From assembly GCA_039817245.1 (NCBI GenBank), contig JBCBWF010000247.1, forward strand, positions 1 to 7,714: DNA of 7,714 nt, in the 5' to 3' direction. Below the pieces are notes generated by a model. It worked only from the letters and a program-made list of their open reading frames with translations, ran no database searches and was not told the DNA's origin. This stretch comes from Thermohalobaculum sp039817245. GTDB taxonomy: Bacteria > Pseudomonadota > Alphaproteobacteria > Rhodobacterales > Rhodobacteraceae. Below, in pieces: positions 1 through 5,694 of this stretch. How positions within the stretch are numbered: the first letter of the stretch is position 1; every line of letters starts with the position of its first letter. The translations under genes and the position numbers were made by a program.

Positions 1-132
1 CGGCAGGACCGCCTCCGCACCGTGCACCAGCACCGCGTCGTAGCCGGCGAGCCGCGCCTCGGCCTCGGCCAGCCGCTCGGGCCGGGAGGGCGGCTCCGGT
101 ACATCGCGCACGGAGCGGAGGCGGTCCTGCCG
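1..132 (-). other. Inverted segment carrying the misplaced upstream part of the glycosyltransferase
   Basis: Read from 132 down to 1, the minus strand gives 44 codons without a stop. They include SVRDVPEPPSRPER (114-73) and YDAVLVHG followed by AEAVLP (42-1). RDV-x-x-PPS-x-P-x-R followed by YD-x-VLVHG is what I expect from this glycosyltransferase family immediately before the SWPL...TGYV segment that the plus strand encodes from 133 on. The plus-strand translation of the same bases has no such resemblance, apart from the shared ends RQDRLR and HGAEAVLP. Because 132 is a multiple of three, both orientations stay in frame. The motif match is from memory of the family; the inverted arrangement is read directly from the sequence. 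Confidence 0.8.
1..132. repeat. Inverted repeat pair (1-25 and 108-132) bounding the inverted segment
   Basis: Bases 1-18 are the exact reverse complement of 115-132, and the match continues to 25 bases (108-132) with one mismatch at position 19 against 114. The spacer is about 82 bases. The left arm begins at the first base of the window. Such arms could be sites for a recombinase or for spontaneous inversion, or they could mark a fold-back junction made during amplification or assembly. The repeat itself is certain; its biological meaning is not. Confidence 0.9.
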
Positions 133-798
133 CTGGCACAGAGCTGGCCGCTGGGGCCGGCGGCGGCGCGGCTCGTGCGCCATACGGGCTATGTGGCCGG
201 CCCCGCGGCAGACCCGCTGCCGGGGGCCGGGGGCGAGGTGCTGGTCGCGGTCGGCGGCGGGGATCTGGGACGGCGGCTGCTGGACTGCGCGGCGGAGGCC
301 GCGGTGCGCTCGCCCCATCTGTGGCGCCTGCGCGTGGGCGGGGCGGATGCGGCGGCGCATGCGCGCGCGCTGGCCGCGCGGCACCCGGGCGCGACCATGG
401 TCGCGGAGCCCGCGGCGGCGGACTACCGCGCGCGGCTGGCCGCGGCGGCCTGCTCGGTCAGCCTCGCGGGCTACAACACGGTGATGGACCTCGCCCCGCT
501 GACGACGCCCGCAGTGCTGGTGCCGGACACGACCGGGGGCGAGCGGGAGCAGGCGATCCGCGCGGCGGCGCTGGCCGGGCATCCGGGGATCGCGGTGCTG
601 GAACTCGAGGCGCTCACCCCGGCGCAGCTGGCGGAGACGGTGGAGGCGCTTGCCGGCCGGGCACGGCCGCCCCTGCCCCTCGCGCTCGACGGGGCGGAGC
701 GGGCGGCAGCGGCCCTTCTGGCACTGGCCCTGCCTGAGCGGTCCCCAGCCGAGCGGTCCCCGGCCGGGCGGTCCCCGGCCGAGCGGTCCACAGCATGA
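1..798 (+). CDS. MurG-like glycosyltransferase, C-terminal part (5' partial, first ~114 bases inverted)
   Basis: The reading frame is open from the window edge to TGA at 796-798, so the gene is cut at its 5' end. From about 115 on, the protein reads as the C-terminal donor-binding half of a GT-B glycosyltransferase related to MurG/GT28 and to the COG4671-type predicted glycosyltransferases. It shows a VLVAVGGGDLG loop (238-270), AGYNT (466-480) and EREQAIRA (541-564), the usual order of nucleotide-sugar-binding elements. Family members transfer a sugar from a nucleotide donor in the cytoplasm; donor and acceptor cannot be read here. The stretch 1-114 does not fit the family on this strand, but its reverse complement does, so the plus-strand residues there should not be trusted. 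A GTG at 22 is not a credible start. The C-terminus ends in four ERSPA-like pentapeptides. The stop overlaps the next ATG, so the two genes are probably translationally coupled. The identity of the C-terminal domain is fairly secure; the substrate is unknown. Confidence 0.8.
   Translation, partial: RQDRLRTVHQHRVVAGEPRLGLGQPLGPGGRLRYIAHGAEAVLPLAQSWPLGPAAARLVRHTGYVAGPAADPLPGAGGEVLVAVGGGDLGRRLLDCAAEAAVRSPHLWRLRVGGADAAAHARALAARHPGATMVAEPAAADYRARLAAAACSVSLAGYNTVMDLAPLTTPAVLVPDTTGGEREQAIRAAALAGHPGIAVLELEALTPAQLAETVEALAGRARPPLPLALDGAERAAAALLALALPERSPAERSPAGRSPAERSTA
736..795 (+). repeat. Four tandem 15-base units at the 3' end of the glycosyltransferase gene
   Basis: Units at 736-750, 751-765, 766-780 and 781-795 share the pattern GRGCGGTCCMCRGCM and encode ERSPA, ERSPA, GRSPA and ERSTA in frame. 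The last base of the fourth unit is the A of the ATG of the following methyltransferase gene. The unit is a multiple of three, so copy-number change would only lengthen or shorten the tail. The tail is probably disordered and lies after the catalytic domain. Confidence 0.9.
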
Positions 799-1511
799 GC
801 GAGACCGCGCCACAACGGATCCACGACACCGAGGCGCTCAATGCCCGGCTGCAGGCGATCATCGCCCGGGTGCGCGTGGATCTGAGCTTCCTGCATGACG
901 ACCACAGCCGCGCCCATGTGGCAGCGGCGGTGGCGGGGGCCGAGCGCGTGCTGGATGTGGGCGCGGGCATGCGCGGGGCGCTGTCGGGCTTTCCCGGCAC
1001 GCTCGAGACGCTGGACATCAACGATGTGGAGGACAACGCCAATCTCTTCCGCCCCACCCTCCTCGGCGATGTCTGCTCGCCCTTTCCGGACTGGATGGCC
1101 GCGCGCTACGACGCGGTGATCGCCCTGGCGATCCTGGAGCATGTGTACGATCCGCCCGCGGCGATCGCGAATTTCCACGCCGCACTGCGCCCGGGGGGGC
1201 GGCTCTTTCTCTATGTGCCCTGGATCTACCGCTACCACGCGCCGCCCTCGCTGATCTTCCAAGACTATCAGCGGATGAGCCGCGACGGGCTCGCCTATGC
1301 GCTGCGCGACTTCGAGGGGGTGACGCTCTACCCGATCCGCGGCAAGTATTCGGCGATGGCGAACCTGGCGAAATGGTGGAAGACGGGGCTGGAGCGGCGG
1401 CTCGGCACGCGGCTGAACCGGCTGCTCGATGCGCGGGTGTCGGACTGGCGGAACACGATACAGGCCTCGGGCTATTTCGTGGAGGCGCGCAAGCCCGGCG
1501 GGGCGGCGTGA
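795..1511 (+). CDS. Class I SAM-dependent methyltransferase (Methyltransf_11-like)
   Basis: This 238-residue protein has the Rossmann-type methyltransferase layout. Motif I is VLDVGAGMRG (residues 52-61), which binds the SAM methionine and ribose region. An acidic strand end, LDIND (73-77), follows where the ribose hydroxyls are usually contacted. Then come YDAVIALAILEHVYDP (105-120) and LRPGGRLFLYVPW (131-143), the post-motif III region typical of Methyltransf_11. The C-terminal part is rich in aromatic and basic residues (RYHAPPS, KWWKTGLERR) and is likely to form the acceptor side. The start ATG overlaps the TGA of the glycosyltransferase as ATGA, and no clear Shine-Dalgarno sequence precedes it, which favours translational coupling. 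Given its neighbours it may methylate a glycan or a lipid- or nucleotide-linked sugar; this is inferred from context only. There is no signal peptide, so it should be cytoplasmic. Small-molecule substrates are an alternative. Confidence 0.87.
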   Translation: MSETAPQRIHDTEALNARLQAIIARVRVDLSFLHDDHSRAHVAAAVAGAERVLDVGAGMRGALSGFPGTLETLDINDVEDNANLFRPTLLGDVCSPFPDWMAARYDAVIALAILEHVYDPPAAIANFHAALRPGGRLFLYVPWIYRYHAPPSLIFQDYQRMSRDGLAYALRDFEGVTLYPIRGKYSAMANLAKWWKTGLERRLGTRLNRLLDARVSDWRNTIQASGYFVEARKPGGAA

Positions 1512-2458
1512 GCGCCCTGGCCGTGCGGCGGATCGGCGAGGGGCCGATCCTGCATCCGGGGCTCTGCCCGAGCATCGGGGACAATCTGAACGGCCCGACG
1601 CTGCTGCGCGCGCCGGACTGGGCGGGGGCGCCGGCGCCGTGGCTCCTCTATTTCGGCCACCATGAAGGGCGGTTCATCCGGCTCGCGCTGGCGGAGCGGC
1701 CGGAGGGGCCGTGGCGGGTCCATCGGAGCGCGCGGGGCGGCGAGCCGCGGGGCGTGCTGCATCTGGCCGAGACCTGGTTCGCGCAGACACAGCCCGATGC
1801 GCCGCAGCCGGACTGGGCGGTGGCGCGGGGGGTGAACGGTCTCTATCCGCATATCTCCTCGCCGGAGGTGTGGGTGGATCCGGCGGCGCGGCGGTTCACG
1901 ATGCTGTTTCACGGGATGGATGTGAGGGGCACGCAGGTGACCGCGCGGGCCTCGTCGCCGAACGGGCTGGACTGGACGGTGGAGCCGGCGCCGGTGTCGG
2001 ACACGACCTATCTGCGCGCCTTCCGGCATGGCGGGCGGGACTACGCGATCGCGCGGCTCGGCGAGATCCAGGCGATGGTGGCGGACGGGCGCTACGGGGC
2101 GGGGATCTTCCCCTTCGAGCGGCGGCACCGGCATGCGGGGGTGCTGGTGCGGGGCGACCGGCTGCATGTGTTCTGGACGCGGATCGGCGATGCGCCGGAG
2201 GCGATCCTGCACAGCACCATCGACCTCTCGGCGCCTTTCGAGGCATGGCGGGTGGAGGGCGCGCGGAGGGTGCTGGCCCCGGAGCGCGACTGGGAGGGGG
2301 CAGGCCTGCCGGTGGTGCCGACACCGGTGGGCACGGCGGCGGGGCCGGAGAACGGCCTTCGCGACCCCTATCTCGTCGCCGATGGCGATCGGCTGCTGAT
2401 GGTCTATGCCGGTGCTGGCGAGAGCGCGCTCGGCCTGGCCGAACTGACGGGGCTTTAG
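1508..2458 (+). CDS. GH43/GH32-like five-bladed beta-propeller protein
   Basis: The frame is open further upstream, but the best start is the GTG at 1508, which overlaps the methyltransferase stop as GTGA and gives 316 residues. The sequence has the repeated short beta-strand pattern of the GH43/GH32/GH62/GH68 propeller superfamily: DNLNGPTLLRAP (25-36), WLLYFGHHEGRFIRLALA (45-62), HISSPEVWVDPAARRFTMLFHG (115-136, written as blade strands), ARASSPNGLDW (147-157) and ENGLRDPYLVADGDRLLMVYAG (281-302, in part). These resemble blade motifs seen in glycan-active propellers. Its acidic catalytic residues cannot be assigned by eye, so it may be a glycosidase or transglycosidase, or a non-catalytic relative. 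There is no signal peptide, which is unusual for a polysaccharide-degrading enzyme and fits a cytoplasmic role in a glycan assembly operon. A hypothetical protein of the superfamily is the safest name. Confidence 0.75.
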   Translation: MSALAVRRIGEGPILHPGLCPSIGDNLNGPTLLRAPDWAGAPAPWLLYFGHHEGRFIRLALAERPEGPWRVHRSARGGEPRGVLHLAETWFAQTQPDAPQPDWAVARGVNGLYPHISSPEVWVDPAARRFTMLFHGMDVRGTQVTARASSPNGLDWTVEPAPVSDTTYLRAFRHGGRDYAIARLGEIQAMVADGRYGAGIFPFERRHRHAGVLVRGDRLHVFWTRIGDAPEAILHSTIDLSAPFEAWRVEGARRVLAPERDWEGAGLPVVPTPVGTAAGPENGLRDPYLVADGDRLLMVYAGAGESALGLAELTGL

Positions 2459-2527
2459 GGGCCGGTGCGCTCATTCTGACTGTCCGGCGCCCGCGCCCAC
2501 CCACGTTTAGTGTAGGATCGGAAAACA

Positions 2528-2542
2528 GAACATTTAATGAAC
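2528..2542 (+). promoter_or_regulatory. Candidate LexA (SOS) box, GAAC-N7-GAAC
   Basis: The sequence GAACATTTAATGAAC (minus strand GTTCATTAAATGTTC) matches exactly the direct-repeat LexA operator of Alphaproteobacteria, GTTC-N7-GTTC, with an AT-rich spacer. It overlaps a small palindrome, ACATTT-N7-AAATGT (2530-2548). The site sits in the most AT-rich part of the window, in intergenic DNA, as an operator would. It has no obvious target gene: on the plus strand only a 52-codon ORF follows, and on the minus strand transcription would run into the propeller gene in antisense. An eight-base pattern can occur by chance in a window of this size. Confidence 0.5.
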
Positions 2543-2544
2543 AA

Positions 2545-2703
2545 ATGTCACCGCTCGCGCTGCTCACCGAGAGTCGGCGCTCCTTACCGGACGTTTACCG
2601 GATGTTGCACAAAATAACGTGGGTGGGAGCGGCCGCGAAGGCCGTCTCTCCGGACCTCGGATGGTGGGCTGTCCGGCTGGGAGGTGCGCTTGTTCGGATG
2701 TGA
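2545..2703 (+). CDS. Possible 52-residue small ORF next to the LexA-type site (weak)
   Basis: An ATG at 2545 opens a 52-codon frame ending in TGA at 2701-2703. The product begins MSPLALLTES and ends WWAVRLGGALVRM, with a moderately hydrophobic basic second half (ITWVGAAAKAV...GWWAVRLGGAL). No Shine-Dalgarno sequence precedes the ATG, which lies only two bases after the LexA-type site. An internal ATG at 2602 would leave 33 residues. Small SOS-induced membrane peptides are known in Alphaproteobacteria, which is the only reason to list this. In GC-rich DNA an open frame this long is common by chance, and I do not recognise the protein. Confidence 0.15.
   Translation: MSPLALLTESRRSLPDVYRMLHKITWVGAAAKAVSPDLGWWAVRLGGALVRM
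2584..2605 (+). repeat. Two direct repeats with an 11-base period (TTACCGGA)
   Basis: TTACCGGAYG occurs at 2584-2593 (TTACCGGACG) and at 2595-2604 (TTACCGGATG), so identical faces recur about one helical turn apart. Such spacing is typical of tandem half-sites for a DNA-binding protein. The repeats lie inside the AT-rich island, 42 bases after the LexA-type site. I know no regulator for this motif, and a DnaA box is not matched. Confidence 0.5.
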
Positions 2704-2917
2704 GCGAACGGTCGTCCGTTGAGGACAGGGCAAAGGGCAGGGGCACAGGGCACCGGACCGCGCTCACCGGCGATGCGCACCGGTCGAGACCGCGCCGCCA
2801 AGGATGGGCCGGCGGAATCCGGCCGGTCCTCGGGTCCGGGCCGCTCGGTCTGCCGGTGGGGCGCGCCGATCTCGGCGCCTGCGACGGTCAGCGGCGGCGA
2901 TCCCCGTCTTGGCGGCG

Positions 2918-2938
2918 TCGGCCCCTGTCCGGGGCCGA
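2918..2938 (-). terminator. GC-rich hairpin after the low-complexity protein gene
   Basis: Bases 2918-2925 (TCGGCCCC) pair perfectly with 2931-2938 (GGGGCCGA) around a 5-base loop. On the minus strand the stem lies 14 bases after the TAA that ends the low-complexity protein gene at 2953. The position suits an end-of-operon terminator. There is no run of T after the stem on either strand, so it may slow polymerase or protect the 3' end and not act as a classic intrinsic terminator. Confidence 0.45.
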
Positions 2939-2952
2939 GCGCCTGGCCAAGC

Positions 2953-3378
2953 TTACTGGGTCGTCACGCCCTTCGTGACACTGTCGGTCACGGCATCCTT
3001 GGCCGCGTCGGTGGCGGCCTCTGTCGCGGCATCCTTGGCGGCGTCCGTCGCGGCCTCGGTTGCAGCGTCCGTGTCGGTGGCCGCGTCCTTGGCGGTGGAA
3101 AGATCGCCCTGCGCCTCGCGCACGGCCTCATTGGCCGCGTCGAGTTCGCCCTCGATCTTCTTCGCCTCCTCGACACGGTCGGAGACGCCTGCGGCATCGG
3201 TGGCCGCACCGGTCGCTGCATCCTTGGCGGCGTCGGTGGCGGCATCGGTGGCGGCCCCGGTGAGGGCCCCGGTTTGCGCGGCCGCCCCGGCGGCAACGAA
3301 GGCGGTGGGGACGGCGAGGGCGAGCGCGAGCAGCGCCCCGCCGAAAGTCACAGCACGATATCCAGCAGCCGTCGTCAT
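2953..3378 (-). CDS. Secreted Ala/Thr/Asp-rich low-complexity protein
   Basis: I do not recognise a family for this 141-residue protein. The start is ATG at 3378, because a GGAG lies eight bases before it; a GTG at 3408 would add ten residues without a better ribosome-binding site. Residues 10-34 form a hydrophobic segment followed by AAGAAAQ, a likely signal peptide cleaved near residue 34, so the product should be exported. The mature part is two blocks of tetrapeptide repeats AA-(T/K)-(D/E) (42-64 and 105-128), the second holding two exact copies of AATEAATDAAKD. Between them is a charged segment (67-98) with VEEAKKIEGELDAANEAVRE, likely helical or coiled-coil. The composition recalls Ala-rich helical stress or structural proteins of the LEA kind, but this is only a resemblance. 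The gene lies 43 bases after the permease stop on the same strand and may be co-transcribed with it. Confidence 0.7.
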   Translation of the reverse strand: MTTAAGYRAVTFGGALLALALAVPTAFVAAGAAAQTGALTGAATDAATDAAKDAATGAATDAAGVSDRVEEAKKIEGELDAANEAVREAQGDLSTAKDAATDTDAATEAATDAAKDAATEAATDAAKDAVTDSVTKGVTTQ

Positions 3379-3421
3379 CGATCCTGCTCCATTTCCGCTC
3401 TGCGTCACGATTGCCCGCCCG

Positions 3422-4669
3422 TCAGGAATAGGGGTCCAGCGCGTCGCGCAGGCCGTCTCCCAGAAAGCTGAAGGCCAGCACCACGAGTATAACAGGGAGC
3501 ATCGGCATGAGGATCCACGGATAGAGCTCGACGGCGGAAAGATTCAGCGCGTCGTTCAGCATCATCCCCCAGCTCACCGCGGGTGGGCGCAGGCCGAGGC
3601 CGAGGAAAGACAGTGCCGTCTCGCCGAGGATCATTGCCGGGATCGACAAGGTTGCCGAGGCAATGAGGTGGCTCATGAAGTTGGGCGTCATATGCCGCCA
3701 GACAATGCGCTGGGGTGAGGCGCCCATGAGCTCGGCCGCGCGCACATAGTCCTCCTCGCGGAGCGACAGGAACTTGGAGCGCACCGCGCGCGCGAGCCCC
3801 GGCCAGTCGAGCAATCCGAGAATCACCGAGATCATCACGAAGACGCTGACGGGCGACCAGTTGACCGGCACCGCCGCCGAGAGCGCGAGCCAGATCGGCA
3901 GTTCCGGCAGCGAGCGGAAGATCTCGATGGCGCGCGACACCGTGGCATCGACCCAGCCGCCGAAATAGCCCGCCGCGCCCCCGAGGAAGAGGCCGATGGC
4001 GAAGCTCACGGTCACGCCGATGAGGCCGATGGTGAGCGAGAGGCGCGCGCCGTAGAGGATGCGGCTGAAGATGTCGCGCCCGAGCCGGTCCGAGCCCATG
4101 AGGTAGAAGGTGCCGGTCTCGGGCGGGCAGAGCAGGCGGAAGCTCGACGGGATGAAACCCAGCAGGTGGTAGGGCTCGCCGCAGCTGCGCAGGCCCGTGA
4201 TCGGGACCGGCGTGGTGTAGTCCGTCTGCCGCGTCACCTGGCCGGTGGCGAGGTTGTAGACGGTGGCGGTGGGATAGGTATGCAGCCCGATATAGTCGCC
4301 CTCGTGATAGAGCGCGACGGGCTGGGGCGGCGCGTAGATATTGTCCTCGTCGAAGGCGTTGGCCTTGTAGGGCGCGATCGCCTCGATGAAGGGCAGCATG
4401 GCGTAGAGCACGGTGAGCAGCACGAGGCAGATCAGGCCGAGCTTGTGGCGGCGGAAGCGGCGCCAGACGAGAAGCCAGGTGGGCGCGTCGAGATCGGCGC
4501 GGTCGAGGCGGCGGGCCTCGGCGGCCGCGTCGTGCTCCGTGTCCTCGGCGATGAAATGGCCGGCATGGCGGCGCTGCGGGCGCCCTGCCCCGCCGGCCAC
4601 ACCGGCGCCGGCGCCGTCCGCGCCATAGGCGGGCGGCGTATCGCCCGGACGCTCGCCGCCGGCGCTCAT
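3422..4669 (-). CDS. OppC/DppC-type ABC transporter permease with large extracytoplasmic insert
   Basis: This is one of two membrane subunits of an ABC importer. The ATG at 4669 overlaps the TGA of the upstream permease as ATGA and gives 415 residues; the open frame beyond it is a run-on antisense to nothing real. Residues 1-60 are a Gly/Ala/Arg-rich cytoplasmic extension of low complexity. One membrane helix (about 77-98) is followed by a ~90-residue extracytoplasmic stretch (100-190) with YAPPQPVALYHEGDYIG, then the conserved MGSDRLGRDIFSRILYGAR (191-209) that begins the core BPD_transp_1 domain. The EAA loop that docks on the ATPase is EEDYVRAAELMGASPQRIVW (305-324), and the protein ends LGDGLRDALDP. 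The family is usually near 300 residues; the excess comes from the extension and insert. Inserts of this kind also occur in Opp-like importers for oligosaccharides, so the substrate need not be a peptide. Confidence 0.9.
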   Translation of the reverse strand: MSAGGERPGDTPPAYGADGAGAGVAGGAGRPQRRHAGHFIAEDTEHDAAAEARRLDRADLDAPTWLLVWRRFRRHKLGLICLVLLTVLYAMLPFIEAIAPYKANAFDEDNIYAPPQPVALYHEGDYIGLHTYPTATVYNLATGQVTRQTDYTTPVPITGLRSCGEPYHLLGFIPSSFRLLCPPETGTFYLMGSDRLGRDIFSRILYGARLSLTIGLIGVTVSFAIGLFLGGAAGYFGGWVDATVSRAIEIFRSLPELPIWLALSAAVPVNWSPVSVFVMISVILGLLDWPGLARAVRSKFLSLREEDYVRAAELMGASPQRIVWRHMTPNFMSHLIASATLSIPAMILGETALSFLGLGLRPPAVSWGMMLNDALNLSAVELYPWILMPMLPVILVVLAFSFLGDGLRDALDPYS

Positions 4670-5694
4670 GCCCGGGCCGTCCCGCCGGCGAGGCGGATGC
4701 GCGGATCGAGAAGCGCCAGCAGGATGTCGGAGATCAGCATGCCCACCAGGGTGAGCGCGGAGACGAAGAGCAGGATGAAGCCTGACATGAAGATGTCCTG
4801 GCTCTTGAGGGACTGGAGCAGGATGGGCCCGAGGGTGGGCAGGCTCATCACCACCGAAATCATCACCGAGCCGGAGACGAGCTGCGGGGCGAGATTGCCG
4901 ATATCGGCGACGAAGGGATTGAGCGCCATGCGCAGCGGGTAGCGGATGACGCGCTCGTTGAACCGGGTGCCGCGGGCGCGGGCGGTCTCGACATAGGGTT
5001 TGTTGAGCTCGTCCATCAGATTGGCGCGCAGGCGGCGCATGACCGCGGCGGCCGCGGCTGTGCCGATCACGATGGTGGGCACGATGAGATGGGCCGCGAT
5101 GGAGAGCGCCTTGCCGAGGCTCATCGGCTCGCCCTCGTATTCGCGCGCCATGAGCCCGCCGACGGGGATGTCGAAGAACTGCGCACCATAGAAGAGCATG
5201 ATGAGGGCGAGCAGGAAGTTCGGCGTCGCAAGGCCTATATAACCGATGAAGCTCGCGAGATAGTCCACCCAGGTGTTGGCGCGCACCGCGGCGATGACGC
5301 CGAGGGGGAGCGCCACGAAGTAGACGAAGAGCAAGGAGGCGAGGTTCACGATCACGGTGAGGCCCGCGACCTCGCCCACCACATCCGCAACGGGGCGGTT
5401 GAGCTCGAAGGACCAGCCGAGATCGCCCTGCAGGAGGCCGGAGAACCCGTTCGGCCCCGGCCATGCGCCAATCCAGATGAGGTATTGCTGCCAGAGCGGG
5501 CGGTCGAGCGCGTATTCGGCCATGAGGGCGCGCGCCTTCTCGACGCCGGCGGCCTCGCCGGAGGACTGCATCTCGGCGATCTGGTTGGTGACGTAGTTGC
5601 CGGGCGGCAGGTTGATGATCAGGAACACCAGCGCCGAGATCGCCAGCAGCGTGAAGGCCATCGTGACCAGGCGGCGGAGGAGGAACCGGATCAT
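4666..5694 (-). CDS. OppB/DppB-type ABC transporter permease
   Basis: This 342-residue inner-membrane protein partners the OppC-type permease encoded next to it. It starts MIRFLLRRLVTMAFTLLAIS, the usual first helix of the OppB/DppB family, and continues with the periplasmic motif LDRPLWQQYLIWIG (63-76) and GDLGWSF (90-96). Several membrane helices follow. The EAA loop is KPYVETARARGTRFNERVI (232-250). The C-terminal end ISDILLALLDPRIR (321-334) is also typical. Its ATG overlaps the TGA of the solute-binding protein gene and its TGA overlaps the ATG of the next permease, so all three are likely translated from one message and coupled. Family assignment is secure; the transported solute is not shown. 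Confidence 0.93.
   Translation of the reverse strand: MIRFLLRRLVTMAFTLLAISALVFLIINLPPGNYVTNQIAEMQSSGEAAGVEKARALMAEYALDRPLWQQYLIWIGAWPGPNGFSGLLQGDLGWSFELNRPVADVVGEVAGLTVIVNLASLLFVYFVALPLGVIAAVRANTWVDYLASFIGYIGLATPNFLLALIMLFYGAQFFDIPVGGLMAREYEGEPMSLGKALSIAAHLIVPTIVIGTAAAAAVMRRLRANLMDELNKPYVETARARGTRFNERVIRYPLRMALNPFVADIGNLAPQLVSGSVMISVVMSLPTLGPILLQSLKSQDIFMSGFILLFVSALTLVGMLISDILLALLDPRIRLAGGTARA

Larger units (their letters stand above)
2491..2632. repeat. Inverted repeat, arms 2491-2507 and 2616-2632
   Basis: The left arm CCGCGCCCACCCACGTT and the right arm AACGTGGGTGGGAGCGG are reverse complements at 16 of 17 positions, with an uninterrupted 12-base core (2496-2507 with 2616-2627). They enclose 108 bases that are much more AT-rich than the surroundings. 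No obvious target-site duplication flanks the arms, and no transposase is inside, so a mini mobile element is only a possibility. A large transcript stem or a paired protein-binding site would also fit. Confidence 0.8.
2459..2952. other. Convergent intergenic region with an AT-rich island
   Basis: This stretch lies between the 3' ends of two opposing gene blocks. Bases 2508-2615 are about half A+T, and 2508-2547 about two thirds, far above the rest of the window. The island is enclosed by a 17-base inverted repeat and contains a LexA-type site and an 11-base tandem repeat. Bases 2704-2917 are again GC-rich and show only short repeats: GGGCA at 2728, 2735, 2741 and 2748; CACCGG at 2751, 2765 and 2778; and a 5-base-stem palindrome at 2707-2720. 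I see no tRNA, rRNA or CRISPR, and no convincing gene apart from the weak candidate at 2545-2703. Confidence 0.7.

Noticed and set aside
471..1262. Minus-strand open frame opposite the glycosyltransferase and methyltransferase
   Set aside because: It overlaps two genes with conserved motifs on the plus strand and shows no motif of its own.
2630..2644. Small hairpin CGGCC-GCGAA-GGCCG as terminator for the plus-strand genes
   Set aside because: It has only five pairs, is about 170 bases after the stop, and has no T run.
1711..2703. Plus-strand frame overlapping the propeller gene
   Set aside because: It is a Gly/Ala/Arg-rich out-of-frame reading of the propeller gene; only its last 52 codons fall in intergenic DNA and are listed separately as weak.
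2727..2783. Short GGGCA and CACCGG repeats as a CRISPR or iteron array
   Set aside because: The units are only five or six bases, spaced irregularly at 6-7 and 13-14 bases, with no conserved longer repeat or spacers.
2807..2824. Palindrome GGCCGG-N6-CCGGCC as a terminator
   Set aside because: It is over 125 bases past the minus-strand stop and about 350 past the plus-strand stop, and has no T run; short GC palindromes are common at this composition.
2804..3718. Plus-strand frame with Ala/Ser-Val repeats
   Set aside because: The repeats are the antisense reading of the low-complexity minus-strand gene, which has a signal peptide and ribosome-binding site; the frame also runs into the permease gene.
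4166..4942. Long plus-strand open frame opposite the permease genes
   Set aside because: It is a GC-driven shadow. The minus-strand frames carry clear permease motifs and membrane helices, and the plus-strand product has none.
4670..5464. Upstream extension of the OppC-type permease frame
   Set aside because: It lies fully within the OppB-type gene in another frame and is Arg/His-rich; the ATGA-overlapping ATG at 4669 is the sensible start.
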